Shown here piece after piece: positions 1-10,250 of a stretch of DNA of 64,000 bases. The DNA comes from Rhodospirillaceae bacterium (GTDB lineage: Bacteria > Pseudomonadota > Alphaproteobacteria > Puniceispirillales > Puniceispirillaceae), in contig WTIL01000021.1 in NCBI GenBank assembly GCA_011522725.1, forward strand, positions 1 to 64,000, given 5' to 3'. A program made the position numbers and the translations under genes. Under the pieces are notes generated by a model that saw only the letters and a program-made list of their open reading frames with translations, ran no database searches and was not told the DNA's origin. The first letter of the stretch is position 1. Every line of letters starts with the position of its first letter.

Positions 1-95
1 GCCAAGATGACACCACCGGCCATGGCCATGACATAGAGCAGGATCCGGCGTTCAGGAACGAGGGTGATAATGGTTTTCCCCTCGCCTTTGACCAA
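1..95 (-). CDS. 5' fragment of a divergent membrane-protein ORF, product unknown
   Basis: A minus-strand frame is open from about 158 to the window edge. It reads ...KPLVKGEGKTIITLVPERR and then a hydrophobic run (ILLYVMAMAGGVILA) that looks like the start of a membrane segment. No ATG with a good ribosome site is visible; a TTG at 95 is the most upstream reasonable start, and an ATG at 29 is the alternative. In many alphaproteobacteria comEC lies divergent to gltX, so a ComEC-type DNA-uptake protein is possible from position alone. The visible residues do not identify it, and the frame could be non-coding. Confidence 0.25.
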   Translation of the reverse strand, partial: MVKGEGKTIITLVPERRILLYVMAMAGGVIL

Positions 96-182
96 GGGTT
101 TGCTTAGGATGCCGCCAGTTTCCGAAGAAATGCCTGTCGGACCATCCGTGACCCAAGCCTAACAGCGAGGCCTTAACAGACC

Positions 183-1553
<1,371 letters not shown>

Positions 1554-1648
1554 CGGTTTACGATAACAAGCACGCTCTCGCTGAAAGCGTCGTCGAACCT
1601 GTTCTTCGGTGATGCTCAAGCGTCTTTGCCGGTCAGGGGAGAATGACG

Positions 1649-2956
1649 ATGGCTGCGGATACCGACACCCGGAAAACAATGACGCTGACCGACAATGAGA
1701 GCGGCAGCAGCGTTGAACTGCCGGTCATCGACGGCAGTGTCGGTCCCGATGTTCTGGATATCCGCAAGCTCTATGGCGAAACAGGCATGTTTACCTTCGA
1801 CCCCGGCTACGGGGCGACAGGATCCTGCAAATCCGGCCTGACCTATATCGATGGTGACAAAGGCGTCCTGCTGCATCGCGGCTATCCGATCGAATCGCTT
1901 GCCAACCAGTCCGACTTCCTTGAAGTGGCCTATCTCCTGCTGGAAGGCGAACTGCCGAATGCCGAGCAGAAGGCCGAATTCGACAACGCCATCACCCGCC
2001 ACACGATGGTTCATGAGCAGCTGTCGATCTTCTATCGCGGGTTCCGCCGTGATGCCCACCCGATGGCCATCATGTGCGGCGTCGTTGGCGCGCTGTCGGC
2101 CTTCTATCACGACTCGACCGATATTCAGGACCCGACGCAGCGGACAATCGCCTCGCGGCGCCTGATTGCGAAAATTCCGACCCTTGCGGCGATGGCCTAT
2201 AAATATTCGCTCGGCCAGCCATTCAATTATCCGCGGAACAACCTGACCTATGCGGAGAATTTCCTCCATATGTGCTTTGCCGTGCCGGCTGAGGATTATG
2301 ACATCAACCCGATCCTTGCCAGCGCCATGGACAAGATCTTCATCCTTCATGCGGACCATGAGCAGAACGCCTCGACCTCGACAGTGAGGCTTGCCGGATC
2401 ATCCGGCGCCAATCCGTTTGCCTGCATCGCCGCGGGCATCGCCTCGCTCTGGGGACCGGCGCATGGCGGCGCCAACGAAGCCGTGCTGAACATGCTCAAC
2501 GAGATCGGCCACAAGGACAATATTCCGGAATATGTGAACCGGGCACGCGACCGTGACGATCCGTTCCGCCTGTTCGGATTCGGCCACCGCGTCTACAAGA
2601 ATTTCGATCCGCGTGCCAAGGTGCTGCGCGAGACCTGCCATCAGGTGCTCGACGATTTGGGCGTTCATGACCCGCTGCTGGAACTTGCCATGGAGCTTGA
2701 GGACATGGCCCTCAGGGACCAGTATTTCATCGACAAGAAGCTGTATCCGAATGTGGATTTCTATTCGGGTATTATTCTCAAGGCGATGGGCTTCCCGACA
2801 TCTATGTTCACCGTCCTGTTCGCTGTTGCGCGGACCGTCGGCTGGGTTGCCCAGTGGAACGAGATGATCACCGACCCGATGCAGCGCATTGGCCGGCCAC
2901 GGCAGCTCTATACCGGCCCGACCGAACGTCCGTTCGTCGATTTGTCGAAGCGCTGA
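1649..2956 (+). CDS. gltA: Citrate synthase (type I)
   Basis: Condenses acetyl-CoA and oxaloacetate at the entry of the TCA cycle. The N-terminal beta-rich extension typical of hexameric type I enzymes is present. Active-site stretches are [21 protein letters not shown] and [15 protein letters not shown]. Two in-frame ATGs occur at 1643 and 1649. The Shine-Dalgarno AGGGGA ends only two bases before the first but eight before the second, so I chose 1649 (435 aa); the longer form would be 437 aa. The gene ends convergent with lpxB, only eight bases apart. Confidence 0.96.
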   Translation: MAADTDTRKTMTLTDNESGSSVELPVIDGSVGPDVLDIRKLYGETGMFTFDPGYGATGSCKSGLTYIDGDKGVLLHRGYPIESLANQSDFLEVAYLLLEGELPNAEQKAEFDNAITRHTMVHEQLSIFYRGFRRDAHPMAIMCGVVGALSAFYHDSTDIQDPTQRTIASRRLIAKIPTLAAMAYKYSLGQPFNYPRNNLTYAENFLHMCFAVPAEDYDINPILASAMDKIFILHADHEQNASTSTVRLAGSSGANPFACIAAGIASLWGPAHGGANEAVLNMLNEIGHKDNIPEYVNRARDRDDPFRLFGFGHRVYKNFDPRAKVLRETCHQVLDDLGVHDPLLELAMELEDMALRDQYFIDKKLYPNVDFYSGIILKAMGFPTSMFTVLFAVARTVGWVAQWNEMITDPMQRIGRPRQLYTGPTERPFVDLSKR

Positions 2957-2970
2957 TACCCGGTTCAGCG
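2951..2970. terminator. Small stop-codon hairpin between gltA and lpxB
   Basis: CGCTGA (2951-2956) and TCAGCG (2965-2970) form a six-base stem around an eight-base loop. The arms carry the stop codons of the two convergent genes. There is no U-run on either strand, and part of the pairing is automatic because both stops are TGA, so a bidirectional terminator is only a suggestion. Confidence 0.25.
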
Positions 2971-4125
2971 TGACGGCGGGCCGAGCCAGTCGGCCATGGC
3001 TTCTACGACGCCAGCTTCAAAACTGCCTGCCCCGCCGCGCAGCATCTTGCGCAGGTCTTCAGCGTCATTCGCCGCCCGCCGACCCGCTTCTGCGTCAGAC
3101 AGCACTTGCCGCATCGCCCCCGCCAATGCCGGCGCGCTTGCCCGTTCCTGAAACAGGAAAGGATAGACCTCGCGACCCAGCAGCGCGTTCGGCAGGATCA
3201 CCCGGTCCATACTGACAAGGCGCCTGCCGATGGCCGCCGACAAGGCAGGTGCGATATAACAGGCCACGCCCGGGGCACCGTAGAGCGCTGTCTGCAGCGT
3301 TACAGTGCCGGATGCGGCCAACACGGCATGCCCGCTGCCCAATGCCCTGAACAATGCCCCTTCATCCTGATCGATGCTGATCGCCTCTGCCGAGGCCGTT
3401 GCCGCACAGGAAGCCTCGATGCTGTCGGCGATGCGCGGCAATGTCGGTATGGTCGCCGTAATTTCAGGAAAGATGTCGCGCAGCATTTCAAAACCCGCCA
3501 GCATCGGCGGCAGGATGTGCCGGATCTCCGAGCGCCGGCTTCCCGGCAGCATCACAATACGGGGTGCTGAAGCGGGGTCCGGACGGCGCGGCGCGTCATA
3601 GGCCGGATTAAAGGCCTCGGGATGGCCGATGAAAGCCGTCTTTACGCCAAGCGGCTCAAACCATTCCGGCTCAAAGGGAAACAGGCACAGCAACCCGTCT
3701 ACGGACTTGGCCACCCGGTGGCGGCGCCATGCCCCCCAGGCCCAGACGGTCGGCGCCACGCAATGGATGACAGGCGCATGCCAGCCTGCCGATTTCATGC
3801 GCCGTTTCAGTCGTGCCGCAAACCGCAGAGAGAAGCCTTTTACATCAACAGTGATCACGGCTTTTGGCCGCGCTGCTATCACATTATCGACCAGCCTGTC
3901 GGCGAGGCGTGACAGGCGCGGATAAGCCGCAAGCGCGGCACTGAACCCGAACACGGTCAGCGCCTCCATATCTGTCGTGTCGCCAAGCCCCTCGGCACGC
4001 ATGGCGGGGCCGCCGACACCAATCCATTCCTGCGGACCCCAGCCACCATTTACTGCCTTCATCAGGCTGGCTGCCAGCCTGTCACCGGATGGCTCACCAG
4101 CCAGGATGAATATTGGAGCGTTCAA
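2965..4125 (-). CDS. lpxB: Lipid-A-disaccharide synthase
   Basis: Glycosyltransferase (GT19) that joins UDP-2,3-diacylglucosamine and lipid X to form the lipid A disaccharide at the inner membrane. The N-terminus IFILAGEPSGD is the family signature. VWAWGAWRRHRVAKSVDGLLC, TAFIGHPE and a C-terminal nucleotide-sugar region (ASGTVTLQTALYGAPGV) follow. At 386 aa it is full length. Its ATG overlaps the lpxI stop by four bases (ATGA), showing translational coupling, and it is the last gene of the lipid A block, converging on gltA. Confidence 0.96.
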   Translation of the reverse strand: MNAPIFILAGEPSGDRLAASLMKAVNGGWGPQEWIGVGGPAMRAEGLGDTTDMEALTVFGFSAALAAYPRLSRLADRLVDNVIAARPKAVITVDVKGFSLRFAARLKRRMKSAGWHAPVIHCVAPTVWAWGAWRRHRVAKSVDGLLCLFPFEPEWFEPLGVKTAFIGHPEAFNPAYDAPRRPDPASAPRIVMLPGSRRSEIRHILPPMLAGFEMLRDIFPEITATIPTLPRIADSIEASCAATASAEAISIDQDEGALFRALGSGHAVLAASGTVTLQTALYGAPGVACYIAPALSAAIGRRLVSMDRVILPNALLGREVYPFLFQERASAPALAGAMRQVLSDAEAGRRAANDAEDLRKMLRGGAGSFEAGVVEAMADWLGPPSR

Positions 4126-4922
4126 ATGCCAATCACCGTCAGCTCAAGGTCGGAGGCAATCTCCCAAAGCGTCTCGGGCGCGGTGGCCAGCATCACACCT
4201 CCTGCTTCCAGTGCCAGCACGCGCACGCCGCAGTCAGCGGCAAGACGCAGTGTTTCTTCCCCGACAACGGGTATGTCAAGCCGCGTATCCTGACCTGACT
4301 TGCGGCGCTTGACGAATATGGCAGGCGTCGATGCCGGATCGATCAGCGGCGCAATGCGGCGCAACATCCCGTCAGTCCCCTCGGCACCTTCAATGGCGAT
4401 GACGCGGCCATCCTGCAGCACGACACCCTGGCCCACATCATGCCCGCCAAGCGCGTCGAGAACGGCCGACCCGCGATTTACATCCTCGCCCATGGCATCG
4501 TCCAGCATACCGGTTGCGATGCCGGCGGGCATCATGGCGCCCGGCAGGAATTGTTCGGGCGACACGGTCTCGATACCGGCCTCGGCCAGAAAGTCGCTGA
4601 TCACCCGAAGCAGGGCGTCATCACCACGGCCGACAGCGCGCGCCAGCAGCTTCACAGCGGCCGCATCCGGCTTCAGCTGCGACAGCGGCGGACGACTGAT
4701 TTTGCCGATCATGACAACACGGTCGCAGCCGGCATCCCGGATCAGCTCGCGTGCCCGGCCGACTGCGCCAAGCGGCACGTCAAACGCCTCAAAAGCGGAA
4801 AAATCTGCATCTGCCTGGCCTGCGATCCGGATGATCACAACATCCTCGCCAAGGCTCCTTGCATTGTCAGCCAGCGTAGCGGGAAGCGCACCTTTCCCCG
4901 CGATCACCGCCAGCCTCGCCAT
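4122..4922 (-). CDS. lpxI: UDP-2,3-diacylglucosamine pyrophosphatase LpxI
   Basis: Hydrolyses UDP-2,3-diacylglucosamine to lipid X (DUF1009 family), the alphaproteobacterial replacement for LpxH. The start MARLAVIAGKGALP is typical, as are VVMIGKISRPPLSQLKPD and the C-terminal DIPVVGEETLRLAADCGVRV. The ORF track extends to 5225, but that part overlaps lpxA in another frame. The ATG at 4922, one base after the lpxA stop, gives 266 aa, the expected size. It is coupled on both sides, to lpxA and to lpxB. Confidence 0.95.
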   Translation of the reverse strand: MARLAVIAGKGALPATLADNARSLGEDVVIIRIAGQADADFSAFEAFDVPLGAVGRARELIRDAGCDRVVMIGKISRPPLSQLKPDAAAVKLLARAVGRGDDALLRVISDFLAEAGIETVSPEQFLPGAMMPAGIATGMLDDAMGEDVNRGSAVLDALGGHDVGQGVVLQDGRVIAIEGAEGTDGMLRRIAPLIDPASTPAIFVKRRKSGQDTRLDIPVVGEETLRLAADCGVRVLALEAGGVMLATAPETLWEIASDLELTVIGI

Positions 4923-4923
4923 A

Positions 4924-5727
4924 TTACGCCCCGTGCCTTTGCGCGGCCTGGCAAACACCGTTCCTGCCTGCGGATTCCAGGAATTCGAATATTTGCGCTG
5001 CCTCGTCATTCCCGGCAAAGGCGGCACGGGCAGATTCAAGCCTCTCGCTGAATACACCGTCCGCCCTGAAGAGCGCGCGATAAAGGCTGCGGAGCGTCGT
5101 GATACTCTCTTCGCTGAATCCGCGGCGACCGAGGCCGATGACATTGATTCCCGTGAGGCATGCACGGTTGCCGACGGCGATTCCAAACGGAATGACATCA
5201 CTGTCCACAGCCGTCTGCGACGCAATCATCGCATGGTCACCGACACGGCACCATTGCTGCACCGTGGCAAAGCCGCCCATCATCACATGGTGCCCGATCC
5301 GCGCATGGCCTCCAAGCGATGCGTTGTTCGCAAAGATGGCGTGATCGCCGACAACGCAGTCATGCGCGACATGCGACGCGACAAGGAAAAGGCCGTGATT
5401 GCCGACAATTGTCCTCATCGAGTCAATGGCGGTGCCGGGATGCATGGTCACATGCTCACGGATCACGCAGTCATGACCGATCTCGAGGGTTGAAGCCTCG
5501 CCTGCGAAACGCGTGTGCTGGGGCGGGCAACCGAGCACCGCAAAGGGATACACCTCGCTGTCTGCCCCGAGGGTTGTATGTCCCTCGATCACGACATGCG
5601 AATGAAGAGTCACACGGTCGCCAAGAACCGCATCAGGACCGACCGTGCAGAATGGACCGATCCGGACATCCTCGCCCAGTCTGGCGGCGTCATTGACGAT
5701 GGCTGTCGGGTGAATGGTTACGGGCAT
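4924..5727 (-). CDS. lpxA: UDP-N-acetylglucosamine O-acyltransferase
   Basis: First step of lipid A synthesis: transfer of a 3-hydroxyacyl chain from ACP to UDP-GlcNAc. The protein starts MPVTIHPTAIVNDAARLGEDV and shows left-handed beta-helix hexapeptide repeats through about residue 190, then a helical C-terminus. The catalytic-histidine stretch appears as VASHVAHDCVVGD. At 267 aa the length is standard. It lies 29 bases after fabZ and one base before lpxI. Confidence 0.96.
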   Translation of the reverse strand: MPVTIHPTAIVNDAARLGEDVRIGPFCTVGPDAVLGDRVTLHSHVVIEGHTTLGADSEVYPFAVLGCPPQHTRFAGEASTLEIGHDCVIREHVTMHPGTAIDSMRTIVGNHGLFLVASHVAHDCVVGDHAIFANNASLGGHARIGHHVMMGGFATVQQWCRVGDHAMIASQTAVDSDVIPFGIAVGNRACLTGINVIGLGRRGFSEESITTLRSLYRALFRADGVFSERLESARAAFAGNDEAAQIFEFLESAGRNGVCQAAQRHGA

Positions 5728-5756
5728 TGATTGTCAACTTTCAGGAACAGGGGCCG

Positions 5757-6215
5757 TCAGCGCTGCGGATCAACGATCATCGCGCCGAACTCCGCTTCGC
5801 TTGTCCGCACATCGTCAACCGTGGCGAAACCCTTGAACTTCCACAACGGGCCCTTTGCACTTACCTTTTCGATATGAAGTTTGAGTACCGATCCCGGGCG
5901 CACGGGCTTGCGGAACTTCACCTTGTCGATGGTGGTAAAAAACACCAGCTTGTCATCAGTATCACCGCCAAGCGTGACGCTCACCATGCAGGCAGCGGTC
6001 TGCGCCATGGCCTCGACGATCAGGACGCCCGGCATGATCGGATAGTCGGGGAAATGCCCGGCGAAATACGGCTCGCCGACACTGACCATCTTAACGCCAA
6101 CCGCGCTATGATCCGGAACAATCTCCTCGACCCGTTCGATCAGCAGCATGGGCGGCCGGTGCGGGATCCGTTTCTGGATCTGGTCAATATCAAGTTCAGT
6201 AATCTGATCGCTCAT
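5757..6215 (-). CDS. fabZ: 3-hydroxyacyl-ACP dehydratase FabZ
   Basis: Hot-dog fold dehydratase of type II fatty acid synthesis. The active-site run GHFPDYPIMPGVLIVEA places the catalytic His at residue 54 and Glu at 68. At 152 aa it is typical of FabZ and shorter than FabA. It sits between lpxD and lpxA, the conserved arrangement that lets the hydroxyacyl-ACP pool be shared between phospholipid and lipid A synthesis. Confidence 0.96.
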   Translation of the reverse strand: MSDQITELDIDQIQKRIPHRPPMLLIERVEEIVPDHSAVGVKMVSVGEPYFAGHFPDYPIMPGVLIVEAMAQTAACMVSVTLGGDTDDKLVFFTTIDKVKFRKPVRPGSVLKLHIEKVSAKGPLWKFKGFATVDDVRTSEAEFGAMIVDPQR

Positions 6216-6218
6216 AGC

Positions 6219-7223
6219 TTACTCTTCCTCATTGCGGGACGAACCCAGAAGACGTCGCAAGGCCGCACGCTCGCGCCAGACCTTTCGCGTTTCCTCAGCC
6301 GGAAAACCGACGACGGTGGTGTGATCGGGAACGTCCTTGGTAACCCCGGACTGACCCATCACGATGGCCCCCTTGCCCACGGTGACTTGTGAGCCGACAC
6401 CCGCCTGGCCTGCAAGTATCGCGCCCTCGCCGAGTATCGCGCCGCCAGCAAGGCCGGCTTGCGCCGCCAGCACCGCGCGGTCACCGACAATGCAGTTGTG
6501 GGCGATGTGAACAAGGTTGTCGATCATGACCGATTCTCCGATCTTCGTCCTGCCCAGCGTGCCGCGGTCGATCGTGCATCCTGCCCCGATACGACTGCTC
6601 CGGCCGATCTCGACCGACCCGACATGCTCCAGCAATACAGGGCCCTCGTCTGTGATCTCGAACCCGAAGCCGCTTCCGCCGATCACGTTGTTGGCGCCTA
6701 TCCGGACTTCATCGCCAAGCCGACAGTGCGAAAGAACGGCATTCGCTCCGATCCTGCAGTTGCGGCCGATCTCCACACCCTGATGGATGACGACGCCCGG
6801 CTCGATGATCGTACCCTTTCCGATGGAAACATTCTCGCCAACGCTGACGTTATTCCCGACAGTGACACCATCGATCGTAACCGCCTGCTGCGGTGGATGG
6901 CAGGCACCGATCTCGGCGACCATCAGACCCAGCGCACGTGCAAACCCCAGACGGGGATTGCCGCAAACCAGTGCCGCACAATCCTCTGGAAGCTCTTCGG
7001 CAAGGGCTGGGGTGGTGATGACGACAGCGCCGGAAAGCCGGGCAATCAGCGTCTTGTCCGCTTTTTCCGTCAGAAAACACAGATGGCCGGGGCCGGCCTC
7101 GGAAACAGGCGCGGCGTCCACAGCCTGCCTGTCCGCTCCCCGAACAATGTCGGCACCAGCCGCACCCGCAAGCGCATCGACACCCTGTGCGGTGACGGAA
7201 AAGAAGCTGCGGTCAATGGCCAT
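6219..7223 (-). CDS. lpxD: UDP-3-O-acylglucosamine N-acyltransferase
   Basis: Adds the second hydroxyacyl chain, on the 2-amine of the glucosamine. An N-terminal uridine-binding domain (about residues 1-100) is followed by many hexapeptide repeats (IGKGTIIEPGVVIHQGVEIG, IGANNVIGGSGFGF). The catalytic His is probably in LVHIAHNCIVGD. At 334 aa it is full length, with a charged C-terminal tail. The stop lies three bases before the fabZ start, and ompH ends three bases before its own start, so the block is one transcription unit. Confidence 0.96.
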   Translation of the reverse strand: MAIDRSFFSVTAQGVDALAGAAGADIVRGADRQAVDAAPVSEAGPGHLCFLTEKADKTLIARLSGAVVITTPALAEELPEDCAALVCGNPRLGFARALGLMVAEIGACHPPQQAVTIDGVTVGNNVSVGENVSIGKGTIIEPGVVIHQGVEIGRNCRIGANAVLSHCRLGDEVRIGANNVIGGSGFGFEITDEGPVLLEHVGSVEIGRSSRIGAGCTIDRGTLGRTKIGESVMIDNLVHIAHNCIVGDRAVLAAQAGLAGGAILGEGAILAGQAGVGSQVTVGKGAIVMGQSGVTKDVPDHTTVVGFPAEETRKVWRERAALRRLLGSSRNEEE

Positions 7224-7226
7224 GGC

Positions 7227-7859
7227 CTACTCCTGGCTGGCCGGTTTCGGGGGATCGATCGTCACCTCGAGCCTTGCGTTCTTGGTGCGTTCGTCAAGCC
7301 GTTGCAGCACTTCGTCGGAGATATTCAGCGTCGGCCGAAAGATCAGGGCAGAATCCTTGACCAGAACAAGGTCGAGCCGTTTCTCTCCGGCAACTTCTGT
7401 CACGATCTCGAGGGCAATGCGACGCAGCTTGGACTGGGCATCTTGAAACGCCACGTCAATGGCCTCGCGGCGGTACTGGATCTCCTTCTGGATCGTGGCA
7501 ACGTCTGCCTCGAACTGCGAGAGTTTCTCGGCAAAAACGTCTTCGGACAACAGCTCACGCTGTGAAGTCAGTTCACGTTCCGTCTGCTGAAGAGCTGCCT
7601 CGCGCTCGGAGAATTCCTGCTGGAACAGCAGCCGTTGCTTGTCCAGCAATTCGCGGACCTTTGCTGTTCCCTTCGACGCCCTGAGAACGCCTTCAAGGTC
7701 AATCAGCCCGATCCGCTTGATGACCATGTCGTCACCCGTCTCCTGCGCATGAGCCGCGCCCGTCATCGGCACGGTCAGCACCGGGATCGCAAAACTGCTC
7801 AGGAGCACGGCGCCACAAACCAGGAAAGAGGCAAAAATTCTGGATGTCAGGATAGCCAT
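7227..7859 (-). CDS. skp: OmpH/Skp-family periplasmic chaperone
   Basis: Periplasmic holdase for unfolded outer-membrane proteins. The ORF track begins at 7994, inside bamA. The ATG at 7859 gives 210 aa, starting with a good signal peptide (MAILTSRIFASFLVCGAVLL, cleavage probably after AHA). The mature protein has the IGLIDLEGVLRASKGTAKVR start and a long charged coiled-coil (about residues 85-150, rich in E, Q and R) as in Skp tentacles. It is directly downstream of bamA, the usual partner. The family is certain; the chaperone role rests on homology. Confidence 0.9.
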   Translation of the reverse strand: MAILTSRIFASFLVCGAVLLSSFAIPVLTVPMTGAAHAQETGDDMVIKRIGLIDLEGVLRASKGTAKVRELLDKQRLLFQQEFSEREAALQQTERELTSQRELLSEDVFAEKLSQFEADVATIQKEIQYRREAIDVAFQDAQSKLRRIALEIVTEVAGEKRLDLVLVKDSALIFRPTLNISDEVLQRLDERTKNARLEVTIDPPKPASQE

Positions 7860-7872
7860 GATCAAACTGATC

Positions 7873-10149
7873 CTAGAGCCGGGTTCCAATGGTGAACTGG
7901 AATGTTTTGGTCTTGTCATAGCTCTTCTTCGAGACAGGATTTGCCCAGTAGAAGGACAACGGTCCGACAACCGTATCCCACAGCAGGCCAACACCCACCG
8001 AAGAGCGCATCGACTTGTCGTTGGCGCCAGTCACACCGCTTGGGTAGTCGGTGCCCCACACGCTGCCGAAGTCGGAAAACACCGTCCAGCGCATGTTGAG
8101 GTCCTTGCTGAGACCGAGATGCGAGACGACTTCCACTGACCCGGTGACAAGAGTGTTGCCGCCGACAGCCGCCTTCGATCCTGTATCACGCGGACCAATG
8201 CCGCTGAGCGCAAAACCCCTTACGTCACGCCCTCCAAGGAAGAAGCGCTGTGACTGGGTAACTTTTTCACCAAGACCAACCACCTGGCTGGCACGTCCCT
8301 TCACACCGAAGAAGAGGGCGTTAAAGTTGACCGGACGGTAGTAGGCGGCCCGGCCGGTCACCTTGTAGAATTTCGCGTCGCCGCCAATACCGGCAAGCTC
8401 CTGTCTCAGCTCGAAAAGGGTTCCTTCCGAAGGATCCAGCCTGTTGTCCAGCCTGTCCTGTCCAACGACATAGCTTGCGGCTGACGTCAGGATCTGTGCG
8501 CCATTTTCGCCAGTAATGGATGTTGCCGTTTTCGAACTTTCCGTTGTCTTGGATTGCGACAGCTCGTATCCGACGTTGTGATAATAGTCCTGCGCCGCCT
8601 CAAAGCCGATGCCAAAATCGAAACCGGTCTTGCTGATCGACACCGAATCCTGTTTCACCTTGTCATTGAACACGCCGGCACGACCGGTCAGGTTGCGCCC
8701 GAAAAGGTAGGGCTCTGCAACGCCAAGCCTGAAGTTCGACCGCTTTTGCGAGAGTTCGAATGACAGTGACAGCGCGCGACCGGTGCCGAGGAAGTTACGC
8801 TCGTCGATGCCGAAGGCCAGGCTCGTCTGTTCAAGCGAGGAATATCCGAGACCGATGGAAAGCTCGCCAGTCGATTGTTCCTCGACAGTCAGCTCGGTGA
8901 TTGTCTGCTCCTCACTGCTGCCGACAAGATTGCGAACTTTCACATCTGAGAAAAACCCGAGATTGCGAATGTTCCTGATCGACTCGTCCAGCTTGATCTG
9001 GTTGAAGGCATCACCCTCGACCAGCTCGAACTCACGCCTTACGACTGAGTCCTTGGTGCGAACATTATTCACGATTTCAATGCGTTCAACGAAATTCTTA
9101 CGAGCCTTGCCGATATTTACCGCAATATCCAGCTGGCCGGTTTCGGGATTCGTGACTATCTCGGGGTCCAAATTGACGAAGGCGTAGCCAAGGGCGCCCA
9201 GATTGTTGGTGATCTCGAGGAGCCCTTGCTCGAGGGCTCGCACGTCATACCAGTTGTCGTCACCGAATTCGAACAGCGAGGCAAGCTCCGATGTATCGAC
9301 ATTCTCGATATCGCTGTTCACGGTGATCTCGTTCACCTTGTACCTTTGCCCCTCCTGCAGCAGGAAGTTCACAGCAAAGCCGGTCCTGTCCGGAAGCAGT
9401 CCGCCCTGGACACGAGATACTTCGATATCCGCAAAACCGCGCGTCAGATAAAACTGGCGAAGAAGCCGGACGTCGTAGTCGAGACGCGCCTCGTCATATT
9501 TGTCGCTTGTCGAGAAGATAGCGAACCATTTGCTCTCGCGGCTCGAGATGGTCCGTTTGAGGGCGCTGTCTGAAAACCGCTCGTTTCCGGTAAATGTGAT
9601 CTTGCTGATCTTGATCAGGGGCCCTTCATCGACGACAAAGGCAAGATCCACGCGGTTCTCGTCAAGCTCGATGATCTGAGGCTCGACAACCGCGGCATAA
9701 CGGCCGCTTGACTGGTACAGCTCGATCAGGCGCTGGGTCGCTTCCAGCGCCAGCTCGCGTGTGTAGACACGGCGCGGCTGGATATCGAGTACCTCGAGAA
9801 GCCGTTTGTCGGACAACGCGTCGTTGCCCTCGATATTCACCCGGTTGATGATCGGATTCTCGACCACGGTCACAGTCAGCACCGATCCGTCGAGAGAGAT
9901 GTCAATGTCACGGAAGAGTTCGGTTTCGAACAGCCGTTCCAGCGCTATGCTGAGCGATCCGCGCGTTACTCTGTCGCCTGCCCGGACAGGCAGATATGAA
10001 AGGACAGTGCCGACCGCGACCCGCTTGTTCCCGGTCACGACGATCTCTTCGACCCTTACCTGACTGTCACCTGATTGCGCTTCGATGGACGGCGGTGAAG
10101 CCAGCGCAAAAGCCAAAAGACACACGAAAATAAACGCTAGCTTCGGCAT
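7873..10149 (-). CDS. bamA: Outer-membrane protein assembly factor BamA
   Basis: Omp85-family core of the BAM machine, inserting beta-barrels into the outer membrane. The signal peptide MPKLAFIFVCLLAFALASPPSIEA is followed by five POTRA-type repeats (about residues 27-420, e.g. VEEIVVTGNKRV, ISKITFTGNERF) and a C-terminal 16-strand-type barrel. The lid-lock motif VRGF is seen in GGRDVRGFALSGIGP. The last residues QFTIGTRL are a plausible terminal strand. At 758 aa it is typical. A near-perfect Shine-Dalgarno AAGGAGGG sits eight bases upstream of the ATG, behind its own candidate promoter. Confidence 0.97.
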   Translation of the reverse strand: MPKLAFIFVCLLAFALASPPSIEAQSGDSQVRVEEIVVTGNKRVAVGTVLSYLPVRAGDRVTRGSLSIALERLFETELFRDIDISLDGSVLTVTVVENPIINRVNIEGNDALSDKRLLEVLDIQPRRVYTRELALEATQRLIELYQSSGRYAAVVEPQIIELDENRVDLAFVVDEGPLIKISKITFTGNERFSDSALKRTISSRESKWFAIFSTSDKYDEARLDYDVRLLRQFYLTRGFADIEVSRVQGGLLPDRTGFAVNFLLQEGQRYKVNEITVNSDIENVDTSELASLFEFGDDNWYDVRALEQGLLEITNNLGALGYAFVNLDPEIVTNPETGQLDIAVNIGKARKNFVERIEIVNNVRTKDSVVRREFELVEGDAFNQIKLDESIRNIRNLGFFSDVKVRNLVGSSEEQTITELTVEEQSTGELSIGLGYSSLEQTSLAFGIDERNFLGTGRALSLSFELSQKRSNFRLGVAEPYLFGRNLTGRAGVFNDKVKQDSVSISKTGFDFGIGFEAAQDYYHNVGYELSQSKTTESSKTATSITGENGAQILTSAASYVVGQDRLDNRLDPSEGTLFELRQELAGIGGDAKFYKVTGRAAYYRPVNFNALFFGVKGRASQVVGLGEKVTQSQRFFLGGRDVRGFALSGIGPRDTGSKAAVGGNTLVTGSVEVVSHLGLSKDLNMRWTVFSDFGSVWGTDYPSGVTGANDKSMRSSVGVGLLWDTVVGPLSFYWANPVSKKSYDKTKTFQFTIGTRL

Positions 10150-10178
10150 GTCGGTCGCCCTCCTTATCGGCTCGGAAA

Positions 10179-10206
10179 ACTATACCTACGCCAAGGGTGT
10201 TATCAA
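10179..10206 (-). promoter_or_regulatory. Candidate sigma70-type promoter for bamA
   Basis: On the minus strand TTGATA (10206-10201) is followed after 16 bases by TATAGT (10184-10179), a good match to -35 and -10 boxes. Transcription would begin near 10172, about 22 bases before the bamA ATG and just ahead of its strong ribosome site. It would let bamA and the lipid A genes be expressed apart from rseP and the genes upstream. Confidence 0.45.
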
Positions 10207-10250
10207 AGCAGACATTTTCAGGCTCAAAGACTGAAAAACGGCAAACGGTG

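Noticed and set aside
4300-5493. 397-codon plus-strand ORF opposite lpxI and lpxA
   Set aside because: Shadow frame; Ser/Arg/Ala-rich composition typical of reverse-strand translation of GC-rich genes.
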